DNA of 64,000 nt from NCBI RefSeq assembly GCF_022965805.1, contig NC_133114.1:9382261-9446260 (forward strand), written 5' to 3'. Numbering within the stretch: the first letter of the stretch is position 1; each line of letters starts with the position of its first letter. A program made the translations under genes and the position numbers. This stretch comes from Primulina eburnea. Its lineage: Eukaryota; Streptophyta; Magnoliopsida; Lamiales; Gesneriaceae. A model generated the notes under the pieces. It had not been told where the DNA came from and searched no databases. It was given only the letters and a program-made list of their open reading frames with translations. Below are positions 33,766-46,029 of the stretch, in pieces.

Positions 33766-34774
33766 TGTTGAGGATCGAAGTTGAGTTTAGAGGGGGGGTG
33801 AATAAACTCTACTCGTTTTTCTTTCTTCTTCTGATGAGGTACTAAAACCCTGTTAGAGATATTAGTTTATCTTGTGCGTATACATTCACCTAGATTACAA
33901 TAATACGTGCGGAAAAAATCTGATGAAGTAATTGAAAGACAATAAAAACAGTAGGCAGCAGTTGTTTATGGAAGTTCGAAGATGAAATCTTCTACGTCTC
34001 CCCTTCTTCTGTTTCCAGAAGGTATAACTAAAAGACTTTGAAAATTACAGTACAACTCTTGTACACACCCACTTCAGAAGGACTTACATCTCAGCCTACT
34101 GAAACTCTTAGTTACTCAACTCACAAATAATGTGATACACAAAGTTCTGAAAAGACTCTTTTCAGATTACAAACTCTTCCTGATAAAGTATAAGTGATGT
34201 AAAGATTGTGAAGAGTGTAAGAATCAGTAGCACAAGATGATCTTCAAAAGATCAGATATTAGCTATGAAGCGTGTGCTACTTTTCTTTGTGTTGAACTCT
34301 AAGTACTCAAGGAATTTCGAGATTTGTCTGATAAGTGAAAATAGCTTTGATCCTTGAAAATGATGTTATGCGAAGTGTCGTGTCGTATAAGGATTTGTTT
34401 CATGTATATATAAGCGACTGAGTTCAACGTTCATAATCAGAGGATGTCTTTAGATAACTGATACAATCAGCTTTATTACCAAAAGAGGTTCCTGCAGAAA
34501 AGCTATAAGACAATCAATCTTGTTTTATACTTAATTGGGTAAAGTGCATTAAATGACTCCGTATAGTATTTAATGCTGCAATTAATACTAGTACTAGGAA
34601 CTTTTAACAGCAACAATTAAGGTAGTAACGTTAGGCAACGTCTTCTACTGATTCTGTATTTCTATCCTTTCTAATGCTTTAGTTTTACTAGACCAGTAGC
34701 TCCTGATAAGTTAGTCTACTGTTCTGGTCTTCTGGTTTTAGTTAACATCGCCACAATAAAATTCATGTCTAACA
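33766..34774 (-). repeat. 3' LTR of the Sirevirus element
   Basis: 1009 bp. On the minus strand it runs from TGTTAGACATG (34774) to CCTCAACA (33766). It abuts the polypurine tract at 34775-34785. Confidence 0.9.
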
Positions 34775-34785
34775 ATTTCCCCATT
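34775..34785 (-). other. Polypurine tract of the Sirevirus element
   Basis: The minus strand reads AAATGGGGAAA directly before the 3' LTR. Confidence 0.75.
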
Positions 34786-34882
34786 TGTGGTGATGACAAA
34801 ACCTAAACGTTAGAAAAGCGATAAATAAAGCAGATAATCATTAAGCAAAATGATAATGTCAATAAAGTATCAAAGTAAATAA

Positions 34883-36265
34883 TCAATCAGTTTCAATATC
34901 CCTGTAGATGACTTCTTCATTCTGAGGATCTTGAAGTCTTCTGTCTGAAGGTTCAGCTTCAGCTTCTGATTGCCTAGTTTCTGCTGGATCTATTCTATCT
35001 TCCCCCTTTTTGGCATCAGCGGCAACTACATGGGCCAAGAGATCATTCATTCTTCCAGATAGGTTCTGAATGCCATTGGTTAGCATCTCCAGATACGGAG
35101 TTTGAGAAGAGATGCGATCATTCAGTGTAGTGAGAGATTGATTTTGAGAATCAATCTTGGCATCCATAAGTTCCAAGGAAGTGGAAAATGATCGGAAGAG
35201 ATCATCATGCTCGGTGATTCGGTTGAGTATATCAGTTTGAGCAAGCATGATGTTACTGTGATTTCTCGATATAGTCTGTCTGAAAACGATGGTTTCAGCA
35301 TGCATTCTTTCCATGTTTTCCGCCGTGTTATAAATGTATTTGCCCATGCGTTCTCTGAAAGTTTGAGCACCAGTGAATTCTGAATTGCTTTTACAGGACA
35401 TTCGTTTGACTAAATCAGACACGTTGTTGAGTTCCCGTTGCAGAGTCTCAATCTGAAATTCCAAGTTGAATGCATCTGATTCTGGGGAGGGGGTTCGCGC
35501 AAGCATGCGTTGTTTAATCTCAGCAAGACGAGAGTTCGTCTGAGTTAGAACAGAATGAGAGATAGTCAACGCAGTAGAAACGAGATCAGTGTCCATCAAA
35601 GCAGTAGAGGGACCAGGGTCTGCTGAGCTTTCTTCTGGAAGAGTAGAGACAGTGGGTTCAGCAGCAACTACGGCAGGAACGATTTCTTCATCAGGAGCAG
35701 CCATGGTGGAGGCCAGGTTCTCTTCTGGTGGTGCAATGGCAGCAGGTGAATCTGATGGTTCTGCAGTGATGGGTTCAGATGGTTGATCCAAAAGAGCTTT
35801 CATTTCTGCTTGATGATCAGCAGAAAATATCTCTAGATTTGGCAAGAGAGATGTAGCATCTGGTTCTGCCATATGTTGCACTGGAGTCGGAGAAGGAGAA
35901 GGTGGCAATGAAGTAGCCGGTGTTGCTTCCTGAGTGGTAGAGAACGTTGGAACAATCGACTCAATGACTTCTTCAACCGAAGCCAGTTCATGTACAGATA
36001 ACAGAGACGATGACGGAATGGGCCTTGTTGGAGAAGCAGGAGTACTGAGAGCAGAAGCTTTTGGTGAGGCTGTAGTCCTTTCCTCAACTGTCTGAATCTG
36101 ATGAAAGTCTGGAACAAGGCCGACGTGATATACAATAGGCTCGCCAAAGCCCTGTTCTTGAGCAAGAAGTTGCTCACGCATCTGTTTTAACTTGTCAGAA
36201 AGAATCAAAATAACGTTTTGATCCTGAACAGCAGTAGGAACATGTAGGATCAAAATTCGATTCAA
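34883..36265 (-). CDS. Sirevirus env-like region, C-terminal ORF (460 codons)
   Basis: Open on the minus strand; ATG at 36265 is simply the first Met after a frame break, not a proven start. The first 210 residues are rich in Pro, Ser, Thr, Ala and Glu. The middle (about 225-400) has a heptad-like pattern with many Leu, Met and Ile and may form coiled coils, and the tail is acidic. No signal peptide or membrane segment is visible. It matches in position and composition the second half of the env-like gene of Sireviruses, whose role is unknown. Intergenic gag- or pol-like motifs are absent. Confidence 0.55.
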   Translation of the reverse strand: MNRILILHVPTAVQDQNVILILSDKLKQMREQLLAQEQGFGEPIVYHVGLVPDFHQIQTVEERTTASPKASALSTPASPTRPIPSSSLLSVHELASVEEVIESIVPTFSTTQEATPATSLPPSPSPTPVQHMAEPDATSLLPNLEIFSADHQAEMKALLDQPSEPITAEPSDSPAAIAPPEENLASTMAAPDEEIVPAVVAAEPTVSTLPEESSADPGPSTALMDTDLVSTALTISHSVLTQTNSRLAEIKQRMLARTPSPESDAFNLEFQIETLQRELNNVSDLVKRMSCKSNSEFTGAQTFRERMGKYIYNTAENMERMHAETIVFRQTISRNHSNIMLAQTDILNRITEHDDLFRSFSTSLELMDAKIDSQNQSLTTLNDRISSQTPYLEMLTNGIQNLSGRMNDLLAHVVAADAKKGEDRIDPAETRQSEAEAEPSDRRLQDPQNEEVIYRDIETD

Positions 36266-36465
36266 GAACTTTCAGAACCGATTCTAGCTTCTGACATTTC
36301 AGCTGATCGAGGATGAAACTCCTTCTGCGCAAGGCCTCGATGATATTTTCAGTTTTTGCAAGCTGAAAATCTTCTCTGCGTTCATCATTTTTGCATAGGT
36401 TCCTTTTGTCTTGAAGTAAGCAAAAGAATGGAAAAGTCGGACCGTGTGCCACTCATCAAAAAAAT

Positions 36466-37695
36466 TCATGCATCATTTGCAGAGCTATCGATTTTTGTCA
36501 AATGAAGATCAACACCGGTTGTCACAATTTTTTTGAGTCCAAAAACTGGTGGTTCTTCAATCATCTTGCCTTTGCCTTTATCTGATGATGAAATAGGCAA
36601 AATGGGTCGGAATGCAGAAGACCCGCTTGTTGATTCTCGAATTACTATTCCAGACGATGGCTTGAAAACAGAAGCAGTAGATGGTGCTGGAATAGATGCA
36701 GTAGCTTGTACAGACATAGCAGCAGAGGGTCGAACAGAAGGAACCACTTCTGGAAATACCTGTCTGATAGGTACTTTCTCAATCTCAGACAGTGCTGCTG
36801 TCTTCTTGATCTTCAGAACGGTGAGAGCTTTCTTCCTGATTGGAGTTGGTACGAGTGGTTGAACATCAGCAGCAGACTCTTCTGATGCTGTTTTGTCCGA
36901 ATCCGTCGAAATGATCACTCTTTTCCTTTTATTTTTCCTTTGAGGTTTTTGAACCTCAGAAGCAGTTTCTCCGATCTCCTTTTTCAAGGCGACAAATTCA
37001 GCCACGGTTGGCTTAGGCCTTAAAGCGAGTACGTTCTCAGCATCAATCATGGATACTGAAGCAGCATCTTGATCACTGGTAGAGGCGAAACCAGCATCCT
37101 TGAGCATTGCGCTGATTTGAACAGCGAATCCAGAACTTTTCCTGACAACCATTTCTTTCATGATTCTGAAGAGGAAACGACTCCAGTCCACTTTGATTCC
37201 CTTAGTGATGACAGTCATCACTTTAACTCTCTCCTTAGTCAACTTGTCGAAAGTGCCGGCTTTGATTAAAATGGATTTTTCCACAATATCGGCCAGAATT
37301 TGATATTCCATTTTGAGTAATTTCTTGTGACAAGAAGGAGACAATTCTTCTCCAGAGGCTGAGAAAGAGCTGAGCGCAATAGACATATCTATCTTGGAGA
37401 TATCAGATAGTTCAGAAATACCTGAGAGTGGGAGGAGAAAGGTCGCTCCCAAAAGTGTGGCATCAATGGAGATGGATGCATCTCCTTGAGAATGAACAAT
37501 ATTTCCTTCATGTACTGTCGCTTTAGCGTAAAAATCCAGGAGAGTATTTTTGTAAATCACAGCTGGTGCTTCCAGGAATTTTCTAAGTCCTGATTTCTCA
37601 ATGTCTTGAAATATTTTAACGAGATTCTCATCCTTGATGTTGAGAACAGAAGCAAAATTTACTTGATATGCGTTGAGAATGTATGCTCCGGCCAT
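36466..37695 (-). CDS. Sirevirus env-like region, N-terminal ORF (409 codons)
   Basis: ATG at 37695 (MAGAYILNAYQVNF) to TGA at 36466. The first 210 residues form a compact, mixed hydrophobic domain of the kind found at the start of SIRE env-like genes and related plant transposon proteins. Residues after about 215 are low in complexity, with a basic block (RKNKRKRVI near 256). Coding resumes in other frames at 36452-36195 and 36265-34883, so the original long ORF is broken here. There is no transmembrane helix I can see, so calling it an envelope is by position only. Confidence 0.6.
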   Translation of the reverse strand: MAGAYILNAYQVNFASVLNIKDENLVKIFQDIEKSGLRKFLEAPAVIYKNTLLDFYAKATVHEGNIVHSQGDASISIDATLLGATFLLPLSGISELSDISKIDMSIALSSFSASGEELSPSCHKKLLKMEYQILADIVEKSILIKAGTFDKLTKERVKVMTVITKGIKVDWSRFLFRIMKEMVVRKSSGFAVQISAMLKDAGFASTSDQDAASVSMIDAENVLALRPKPTVAEFVALKKEIGETASEVQKPQRKNKRKRVIISTDSDKTASEESAADVQPLVPTPIRKKALTVLKIKKTAALSEIEKVPIRQVFPEVVPSVRPSAAMSVQATASIPAPSTASVFKPSSGIVIRESTSGSSAFRPILPISSSDKGKGKMIEEPPVFGLKKIVTTGVDLHLTKIDSSANDA

Positions 37696-38158
37696 TTCTG
37701 TATGAGGATAGGATCAGATAAAATTTGTAGTAGATAGAGATGAAGGAGAGAAAGCAGTAGCTAAATAATAACAGTTATGAAACAGTAAAGATGAAAAGGT
37801 GAAATTTAAAATAAATATACAGCCGTCAAATAAACATACAGACACGTGTCAGTATGTTTTTGGTTGAGTGTTTGAAAATATTTGCAGAAATTGTCAGATA
37901 TACGGATGATTTTTATAAATTTGAAAAAGGCGGGCTGTCCAGACGGTTACTAAAAATAATCAGAAGAAGATTTGTCGTTTTATGATAACGTCTGCTGGAA
38001 GTTTCAGGGTGCTGAAATATTTGAGCACTTTGACAAAACCAGCAGACTCGTAGTTTTATCGAAAAGACAAACATTCTGTCTGTTTTTTGAAAAAGATGTC
38101 AAAATCTTAGTCTGACTAAAATACTGTTCCCCCTCGGTAAATGCAACTAATAAGTGGT

Positions 38159-38624
38159 CATAATCTAGAATGAAAACTCAAGTTAAAAGAGAGTTAGAGT
38201 CTGATCCAGGAGCCGAAGAAATGTTCAGAAGGAAGTTTGGGGATATCATTCTTTACGTAATGATCCTTGAAACAAACTCCTGGAGTTGTAGTGTCCACAG
38301 TCAAACAGATCTGTTGCTTCCAATGATATTGAAATGTAGCATCGATTCCATCCAGAAAATGAACAGTCGCAAGAGTCTTTGTTTCTTCTATAAATACCTG
38401 CGCAACTTGAACGAAGTTAAACAAACATAATCTAGAATGAAAACTCAAGTTAAAAGAGAGTTAGAGTCTGATCCAGGAGCCGAAGAAATGTTCAGAAGGA
38501 AGTTTGGGGATATCATTCTTTACGTAATGATCCTTGAAACAAACTCCTGGAGTTGTAGTATCCACAGTCAAACAGATCTGTTGCTTCCAATGATATTGAA
38601 ATGTAGCATCGATTCCATCCAGAA
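38159..38624. repeat. 199-bp direct repeat (38159-38357 and 38426-38624)
   Basis: Two nearly identical copies offset by 267 bp, inside the Sirevirus spacer between RNase H and the env-like region. Only one or two substitutions were seen. It is a local tandem duplication after or shortly before insertion. Confidence 0.85.
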
Positions 38625-39043
38625 GCATGCTAATGCAATTAGAGAGTGCTGGTTGATCGATAAAGCTGATATTTTCAGTTGTATCTCTGTAAGCCTTTTT
38701 CAATACATTAGTGCTAACAAGACCCAAGCTTGCTAGATTCTTTCTAGGCTTAAGCTTGCTGGAATCTCTTTTGACGAAGATCATCATATTCCTGCTGAAG
38801 ATACTGCGATCTGCTGATATTACTAAATGCAAAAAGTTAAATGTAAAGCTTCTGGTTAGGGAAGCATTTGTAGATCTACTGCTTTTATTTCTGCATCGTG
38901 TAATGTACTGAAATGGTTTCTAATAAAATTTCAGTTCACGTACTTGACCTTCCCTTCTGCTTTTCTGCAAATGACTTACTGTTAGTTAAATACGATAAAT
39001 AATCGAGTAATCATAAAAGCTAAACCAAGATAACAGATAATAA

Positions 39044-42000
39044 TCAAGTTAAATCTATCAAAACAAGAGAGTTACGAAAGTAAGAAAACTTATTTTCTAG
39101 TAAAGGTTTTGTGAAGATATCTGCTGTTTGTTGATCAGTAGAAACGTATTCCAGACGAATGTTCTTCTTTTGCACATGATCTCTGATGAAATGATGTCTG
39201 ATGTCTATGTGCTTCGTTCTGGAATGAAGTACTGGATTTTGTGTGATTGCAATTGCACTGGTATTGTCACATAATATAGGTGATTCGGAGGCTTGAATCC
39301 CATAGTCTCTTAACTGTTGCTGAATCCACAATATCTGAGAGCAGCAGCTTCCAGCAGCCAGATATTCTGCTTCTGCAGTAGATGTGGCTATGGAAGTCTG
39401 CTTCTTGCTAAACCAGGATATCAGCCTATCACCAAGAAATTGACAAAAAGCACTTGTGCTTTTTCGGTCTAGTTTGCAACCTGTATAATCAGCATCTGAA
39501 TATCCAATAAGATTTAACGATGAATCATTGGGATACCATAAGCCGACATTTTGAGTTCCTTTTAAGTACTTCAAAATACGTTTAGCAGCAATATAATGAG
39601 ATTATTTGGGGTTAGATTGAAATCTAGCACAAATACAAACAGCAAACATGATATCTGGTCTACTGGCAGTCAGATATAATAATGAACCATTGAGACCGCG
39701 ATACTGAGTTACCTCTACTGGAATTCCACTTTCATCTTTATCAAGTTTAATAGATGAGCTCATTGGAGTAGAAGCAGCAGAGCATGCTTCCATACCGAAC
39801 TTTTTCAGAAGCTCCTTGGTGTACTTGGCTTGATTTATAAAAATTCCAGTATCCAGTTGCTTAATCTGTAATCCTAAGAAGAATGTTAATTCTCCCATCA
39901 TACTCATTTCGAATTTATCCTGCATCAATTTTCCAAACTTTGCACATAATTTGGGGTTAGTTGACCCAAAAATAATATCATCAACATAGATCTATACTAA
40001 AAGAATATGCTTATTCTTGACTAAAGTAAATATAGTTTTGTCTACTGCTCCAATGGTAAAGTCATGATCGATAAGAAATTGTGATAAGGTGTCATACCAA
40101 GCTCTAGGTGCTTGTTTTAGACCATATAAAGCTTTGTGTAATTTGAACACGTGATGAGGTGAGAAATGATCGATAAAACCTGGAGGTTGTTCGACGTAGA
40201 CTTCTTCTTGTAAAAGACCATTCAGAAAAGCACTTTTCACATCCATTTGATATACTTTGAAATTCTTGAAAGCAGCAAAGGCTAAGAATATTCTGATTGC
40301 TTCGAGCCTTGCTACTGGTGTGTAGGTCTCATCAAAGTCTATTCATTCTTCTTGTCTGAAACCTTGAGCTACCAATCTTGCTTTATTTCTCACCACTGTG
40401 CCTTCTTCATTGAGTTTGTTTCTAAATACACACCGAGTTCCAATGACAGCTTGGTGAGATGGTCTAGGCACTAGAAACCAAACTTCATTTCGTTTGAAAT
40501 GATTCAGCTCTTCTTGCATGGCTTCAATCCAACTAGGATCCAGAAGAGCTTCTTCAATTTTCTTTGGTTCATCCTGAGATATAAAAGCAGCATGTATGTA
40601 TTCATTAAGCATTTGCCTTCTGGTTCTCAAAGGCGCTGCTTGGATTACCAATAACCAATGATGGAGGATGAGATTTTCTCCAGATAAAAGGATTTAAAAG
40701 GATATCTTCCTGATTTGATATGTTGAGATTGTTCTCGACGGAATCAGTAGTAGGTTCTTGAGTGTCTTTTGCTGGTATTGGTAGATCCAAAGTCTGTACT
40801 TCTGGTTCCACTATCGGAATGTCTGGTTCTGGATTTTGAAGATCCTTGATGTTTGCTTCTATATCATCTTCACTGTCAAGTTACAAGTGAATCTTGTCTA
40901 GCCTCTTACTTAAATCAGATATGTTAGATATTTCAGAAGCACTGCTGTCTTCATTGAAGACAACATGAATCGATTCTTCAACATTAAGAGTTCTATTGTT
41001 GGAAATTCTAAATGCTTTGCTTACAGCAGAGTAACCAAGAAATAGTCCAGCATCTGATTTTGAGTCAAATGCAGTTAAATGATTTTTGCCATTATTTAGC
41101 ACAAAACATTTGCAACCAAACACATGAAAATAAGATACGTTAGGCTTTTTTCCCTTTCCATATTTCATAAGGAGTCTGATTGTGCCTTTTGTTGACCATA
41201 GATCTGTTTTGCGTGTAACAAGCAGTATTGATAGCTTCAGCCCAGAAGCGCTGAGAGATGTCTGCATCTGCTAGCATTGTTCTAGCTGCTTCTTTTAGAG
41301 TTCTATTTCTCCTCTCAGCTACTCCGTTTTGTTAAGGTGTTCTGGCAGCTGAATATTCATGATGAATCCCCTGTTCATTCAAATATAACTCAAGATACTT
41401 GTTAGTGAACTCAGTACCCCTATCACTTCTAATTTTAATGATGGAAGTAGATTTTTCATTTTGAATCCTTTTCAGAAGCTTGATCAGGAGGCTACTGGTT
41501 TGATCTTTTCCTGCGAGAAATATTACCCAAGTGAATCTAGAAAAATCATCAATAACAACAAGAGTATATTTCATTCCCCATAAGCTCATGATAGGGATTG
41601 GACCAAATAGATCCATATGCAGTAGTTCCAGAAATCTTGAAGTTGATTTGCTATATTTGTTCTTGAAACTGGATCTTATCTGTTTCCCAAGCTGACAAGC
41701 AGAACAAACATGATTTTTAACAAAATTAATATCAGGTAATCCATCAACTATATTCTGCTTCTTGAGATAATTGATTGACTTGAAATTCAGATGATTCAAT
41801 TTCTTGTGCCATAGCCAGTGTTTATTGCTAAGAGAAGCAACTAAGCATGTAGGAGTATTGACATGATTTGAGTTCCAAGAGACTCTGTAAGTGTTGCCTT
41901 CTCTCTTTCCAGTTAACACAGTAGTTTCAGCAGAATTTCTAACTATACATGAATGCTTCTGAAAAGCTACAGAATAACTAATATTACATAGTTGACTAAT

Positions 42001-42200
42001 GCTGATTAGATTGTAACAGAGATTGTCAACTAATAACACATCATTAATAGTTATGTTACCATGGATAATATTACCTTTACCCATGGTTTTACCTTTTGAG
42101 TTGTCTCCAAAAGTTCTTTGGTCCAGTGCAACTCACTTTCTCGGAAAGTAGGTTTTTCTGTCCAGTCATGTGTCTGGAACATCCACTGTCCAGATACCAT
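39044..42200 (-). pseudogene. Sirevirus pol pseudogene (protease, integrase, RT, RNase H)
   Basis: Minus-strand order: protease with W-Y-L-D-S-G-C near 42190; integrase zinc region (H-K-K-L-N-H, later C-S-A-C) near 41690-41820; integrase core D-L-F-G-P near 41610 and D-R-G-T-E-F near 41420; RT with [10 protein letters not shown] near 40215-40246 and Y-V-D-D near 39980; RNase H with D-A-D-Y near 39490 and T-A-E-A-E-Y near 39370. In-frame stops replace sense codons at about 41334 (in the integrase P-Q-Q-N-G box), 40341, 39995 and 39600. Further frameshifts fall around 42130 and 40880. At least three of these stops are single-base changes in Gln, Gly or Glu codons. Not functional. Confidence 0.88.
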
Positions 42201-42528
42201 GTAGAGTTACTGACTTCTGCTTTCTTCTCCTGTTCTTGCAAACACAAATTTTAGTATCTAGTACCCAAATCTATTTGGGTCCAAGCCTTATCAGTCCTTT
42301 GGGGACCCACATTTGTACAATTTTTGGTAACCTTGTACTTCGGGTATCCAAAGATGTGTGTGCAACAGAAGGTCAGTTATTTCTAACAGTATGCATATTA
42401 AAGTGTTGTTCCTCCCTTCTGTTTCTATTTTCCAGTCTGTATCTCTTCTGAACAGGTTTAGAGTTGTAGTACTGGTAATTTTTAACCTTCATAGGATGTT
42501 GTCTTCCAGAGTTGAATTCTTTTCTGAA

Positions 42529-44281
42529 TCAAGAACTCTGGTCAACTTTTTCCTTAGGTTTAACGTAACCCAGACCATGGTGCATTCTTCTGTTCATTTG
42601 ATGTACATTCCTTTCAACTGAAGCAGTAGGTACTTCTAGTTTCTGTACCACGCTGGATTTCACAATGTGAATATATTTCCTTTTGCACATATCCAGTGTT
42701 GGCTTAGTATTCGTTTCAGAAGTGCCTTCATTATTACAAAAACCGAGACCACTCCTATCTCCTGACTGTTTTTGTAATTCTTGCATCTTTTCCAGTGAAA
42801 CAGAAGACTTGTTCCAAGCATTTACCAGTAGCGACAACTTCTGGTTTTCAGAAAGCACCTTCTAGTAATCTGCTTTGGCTCTTTCATTCTCAGTTTTTAA
42901 TTTACTCATCTTAACTTGTAAATCATTACAGTTGTCTACTTGCAAGCAAGTTAACTTACTGTTCTGATTCTTTAAGTTCTGATTTTCGATCTTAACTTCT
43001 TCAAATGATTGAGAAAGTCTAGAATACTCTTCTACCATGTCATGTAGTGCATCAATCAAATCAGTTCGTGTAAATTCGTTAGAGTCAAAATCAAATACCT
43101 CTCCAAATGTCGAGGTTGAATCATTGTCTGCCATGAGACATTTGACTTCTTCTGCATCACTGTCACTGGAATGACTTTCTGAATCAGATGACTCAGAACT
43201 GGAGTCCGCCCATTTGGATTTGCTTTCTTCAGCAATCATTGCTTTTCGATCTCTTCTGGACTTTTTGTCATTCCTCTTGTGATCCTTTCTCTTCTGGTCA
43301 TCCTTCTTTGGTTTAGGACAATCAGCAATGAAGTGACCTATCTTTCCACAGTTAAAGCATCCCATATCACCAGATGGTGAATCTTTCTTGAAGTTGCGAT
43401 TGGGACCCTGATAAGTTCGATGGTTTTTCTTCATGAACCTGGAGAATTTCTTTACAAATAAGGACATAGCATCACTACTGATTTTTTCAGCAGTCTTCTC
43501 CAATGTACTGTCAATGATCACAGTAGGTAATGCTTGAGGTACAACTGTAGCAGCAGTAGAAGAGATAGTGGCAGTAGTAGTAAAAGCAGTAGCAGTAGCA
43601 ACAAGAGCCTTGGTGGGTAGGCTTGAAGGCTCTTCTCCACTTCTTATTTCCAATTCAAACTCGTAAGCTTTTAGATCTGCAAATAAGTCGTGCAGTTCCA
43701 ACTTGTTCAAGTCTTTGGACACTCTCATAGCCATTGTTTATCCATCCCATTCTCTGGGTAAATCTCTCATCACCTTGAGGGCTATTTCTCTGTTGCTATG
43801 CTCTTTACCCAGAGCTGTTAGCTCATTTACCAGGCTACTGAATCTTTCATCGAACTCGTTTAGAGTTTCACCAGCTCTCATTTTTAGATTTTCGAACTTC
43901 TGCATTGCTAAAGACAGTTTGTTTTCTTTCGTCTGCTCATTTCCTTCACATATCTGAATGAGCTTTTCCAAAATATCTTTTGCAGTAGAACACATTTTGA
44001 TCTTGCTAAAAGTGTTCTTGTCGAGAGTTTTATACAATATATCCTTTGCCACATTATCAAGGTTGGCCTTCTTCTTATCTTCACTGGTCCATTCACTTCT
44101 TGATCTGCGGTGCACCCTCAGTAACAGCAACAGCTGTGTTAGGCTTTAATATTTTCAATGGACCATCTGTGATAACATACCACATGTCATCATCTTGTGC
44201 TGCAAGATGAGCTTGAATTCTGATCTTCCAATCATCGAAATCTTCCTTAGAGAACATAGGGATCTTGCTGAAGTGTGACAT
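42529..44281 (-). pseudogene. Sirevirus gag pseudogene
   Basis: Starts at ATG 44281, about 33 nt after the PBS, with a Copia gag domain (F-D-D-W-K-I-R-I, then M-W-Y-V-I). A 1-nt loss near 44100, a stop near 43738 and a TAG near 42860 break it into three frames. A zinc knuckle C-x2-C-x4-H-x4-C lies near 43325-43370, followed by a Ser/Asp/Glu-rich and then a coiled-coil-like region, as is common in Sirevirus gag. Confidence 0.85.
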
Positions 44282-44313
44282 CTGTTGTAGTTTTTCAAGA
44301 ACAAGAATGACCT

Positions 44314-44325
44314 GCTCTGATACCA
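44314..44325 (-). other. Primer binding site, tRNA-iMet
   Basis: The minus strand reads TGGTATCAGAGC just inside the 5' LTR of the Sirevirus element. Confidence 0.9.
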
Positions 44326-44327
44326 AT

Positions 44328-45334
44328 TGTTGAGGATCGAAGTTGAGTTTAGAGGGGGGTGAATAAACTTTACTCGTTTTTCTTTCTTCTTCTGATGAGG
44401 TACTAAAATCCTGTTAGAGATATTAGTTTATCTTGTGCGTATACCTTCACCTAGATTACAATAATACGTGCGGAAACAATCTGATGAAGTAATTGAAAGA
44501 CAATAAAAACAGTAGGCAGCAGTTGTTTATGGAAATTCGAAGATGAAATCTTCTACGTCTCCCCTTCTTCTGTTTCCAGAAGGTATAACTAAAAGACTTT
44601 GAAAATTACAGTACAACTCTTGTACACACCCACTTCAGAAGGACTTACACCTCAGCCTACTGAAACTCTTAGTTACTCAACTCACAAATAATGTGATACA
44701 CAAAGTTCTGAAAAGACTCTTTTCAGATTACGAACTCTTACTGATAAAGTATAACTGATGTAAAGATTGTGAAGAGTGTAAGAATCAGTAGCACAAGATG
44801 ATCTTCAAAAGATCAGATATTAGCTATGAAGCGTGTGCTACTTTTCTTTGTGTTGAACTCTAAGTACTCAAGGAATTTCGAGATTTGTCTGATAAGTGAA
44901 AATAGCTTTGATCTTTGAAAATGATGTTATGCGAAGTGTCGTGTCATATAAAGATTTGTTCCATGTATATATAAGCGACTGAGTTCAACGTTCATAATCA
45001 GAGGATGTCTTCAGATAACTGATACAATCAGCTTTATTACCAAAAGAGGTTCCTGCAGAAAAGCTATAAGACAATCAGTCTTGTTTTATACTTAATTGGG
45101 TAAAGTGCATTAAATGACTCCGTATAGTATTTAATGCTGCAATTAATACTAGTACTAGGAACTTTTAACGGTAACAATTAAGGTAGTAACGTTAGGCAAC
45201 GTCTTCTACTGGTTCTGTATTTCTATCCTTTCTACTGCTTTAGTTTACTAGACCAGTAGCTCCTGATAAGTTAGTCTACTGTTCTGGTCTACTGATTTTA
45301 GTTAACATCGCCACAATAAAATTCATGTCTAACA
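44328..45334 (-). repeat. 5' LTR of the Sirevirus element
   Basis: 1007 bp, the counterpart of 33766-34774. Most differences are transitions. Confidence 0.9.
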
Positions 45335-45339
45335 AATAA

Positions 45340-45839
45340 TTAGGTAAATTTATATGGAACTTGAAATAAATATAATAGAGAAATATAATTGTATATTGAG
45401 TAGCTCTTTTTATCAGTGATATCGTGAAAAATATCGATAACTAAAATAGTCAACTTTAAAAAATATGAATAAATAACATATATTTTTTAACATGTAAGTA
45501 AATATATATTATAATTGATTTTAATGATATCCTTGTAAAAATTACGAAAGACCGAAAGATTATATGAAACAAAAAAATGCAAACACTGACGTAAAAATAA
45601 TTATATTATAAGATAAAATATTCATTTATAATGAAGTGATATTGTATTGATTTAAATTACAAGCATTTCAAATACATATACTAACTCAATATGTATATCA
45701 AATTTCGAAGTGTTTATGGGGAAAAACAAATTAGGCTTGAATCTTTAGTCTTTAATATCATATTTCAATTAATGGATTAACCAAACAAGAAGATCATTTG
45801 ATGATTTCAAATAATACGTTTTGCAATACACATGTTACT
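45340..45839. other. AT-rich spacer, nothing recognised
   Basis: No ORF, repeat match or RNA gene seen between the Sirevirus element and the MITE. Confidence 0.5.
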
Positions 45840-45848
45840 TACTAGTTA

Positions 45849-46029
45849 AAGTGAGTCTAATGTGAGACCGTCTCACGGATCTTAATTTGTGAGACGGGTC
45901 AACCCTACCTATATTCACACAAAAAAGTAGTATTCTTAGTATAAAAAGTAATACTTTTTCATGGATGACCCAAATAAGAGATCCGTCTCACAAATATGAC
46001 CCGTGAGACCGTTCACACAAGTTTTTGCC
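45849..46029. mobile_element. MITE with GTGAGACCGTCTCAC ends, 181 bp, 9-bp TSD
   Basis: TACTAGTTA is duplicated at 45840-45848 and 46030-46038. Inner terminal sequences pair (TGTGAGACCGTCTCACGG left, CCGTGAGACCGTTCACAC right), and a second inverted pair GAGACGGGTC/GATCCGTCTC follows. A 9-bp TSD suggests Mutator-type mobilisation. It has no coding capacity. Confidence 0.75.

Larger units (their letters stand above)
33766..45334 (-). mobile_element. Sirevirus-type (SIRE/Maximus) Copia retrotransposon, 11.6 kb, TSD AATAA, decayed
   Basis: The minus strand reads 5' LTR (45334-44328), PBS, gag, protease, integrase, RT, RNase H, a spacer with a direct repeat, env-like ORFs, PPT and 3' LTR (34774-33766). 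AATAA flanks it at 33761-33765 and 45335-45339. Integrase before RT defines Copia; size, iMet PBS and env-like ORFs after RNase H point to Sireviruses. The LTRs differ at roughly 22-24 sites in about 1008 bp, so this is older than element B or the Copia element at 48407. Many stops and frameshifts make it non-functional. Confidence 0.9.

Noticed and set aside
35589..37269. Plus-strand ORFs rich in Ser, Gly and Ala
   Set aside because: Antisense to the Sirevirus env-like ORFs.
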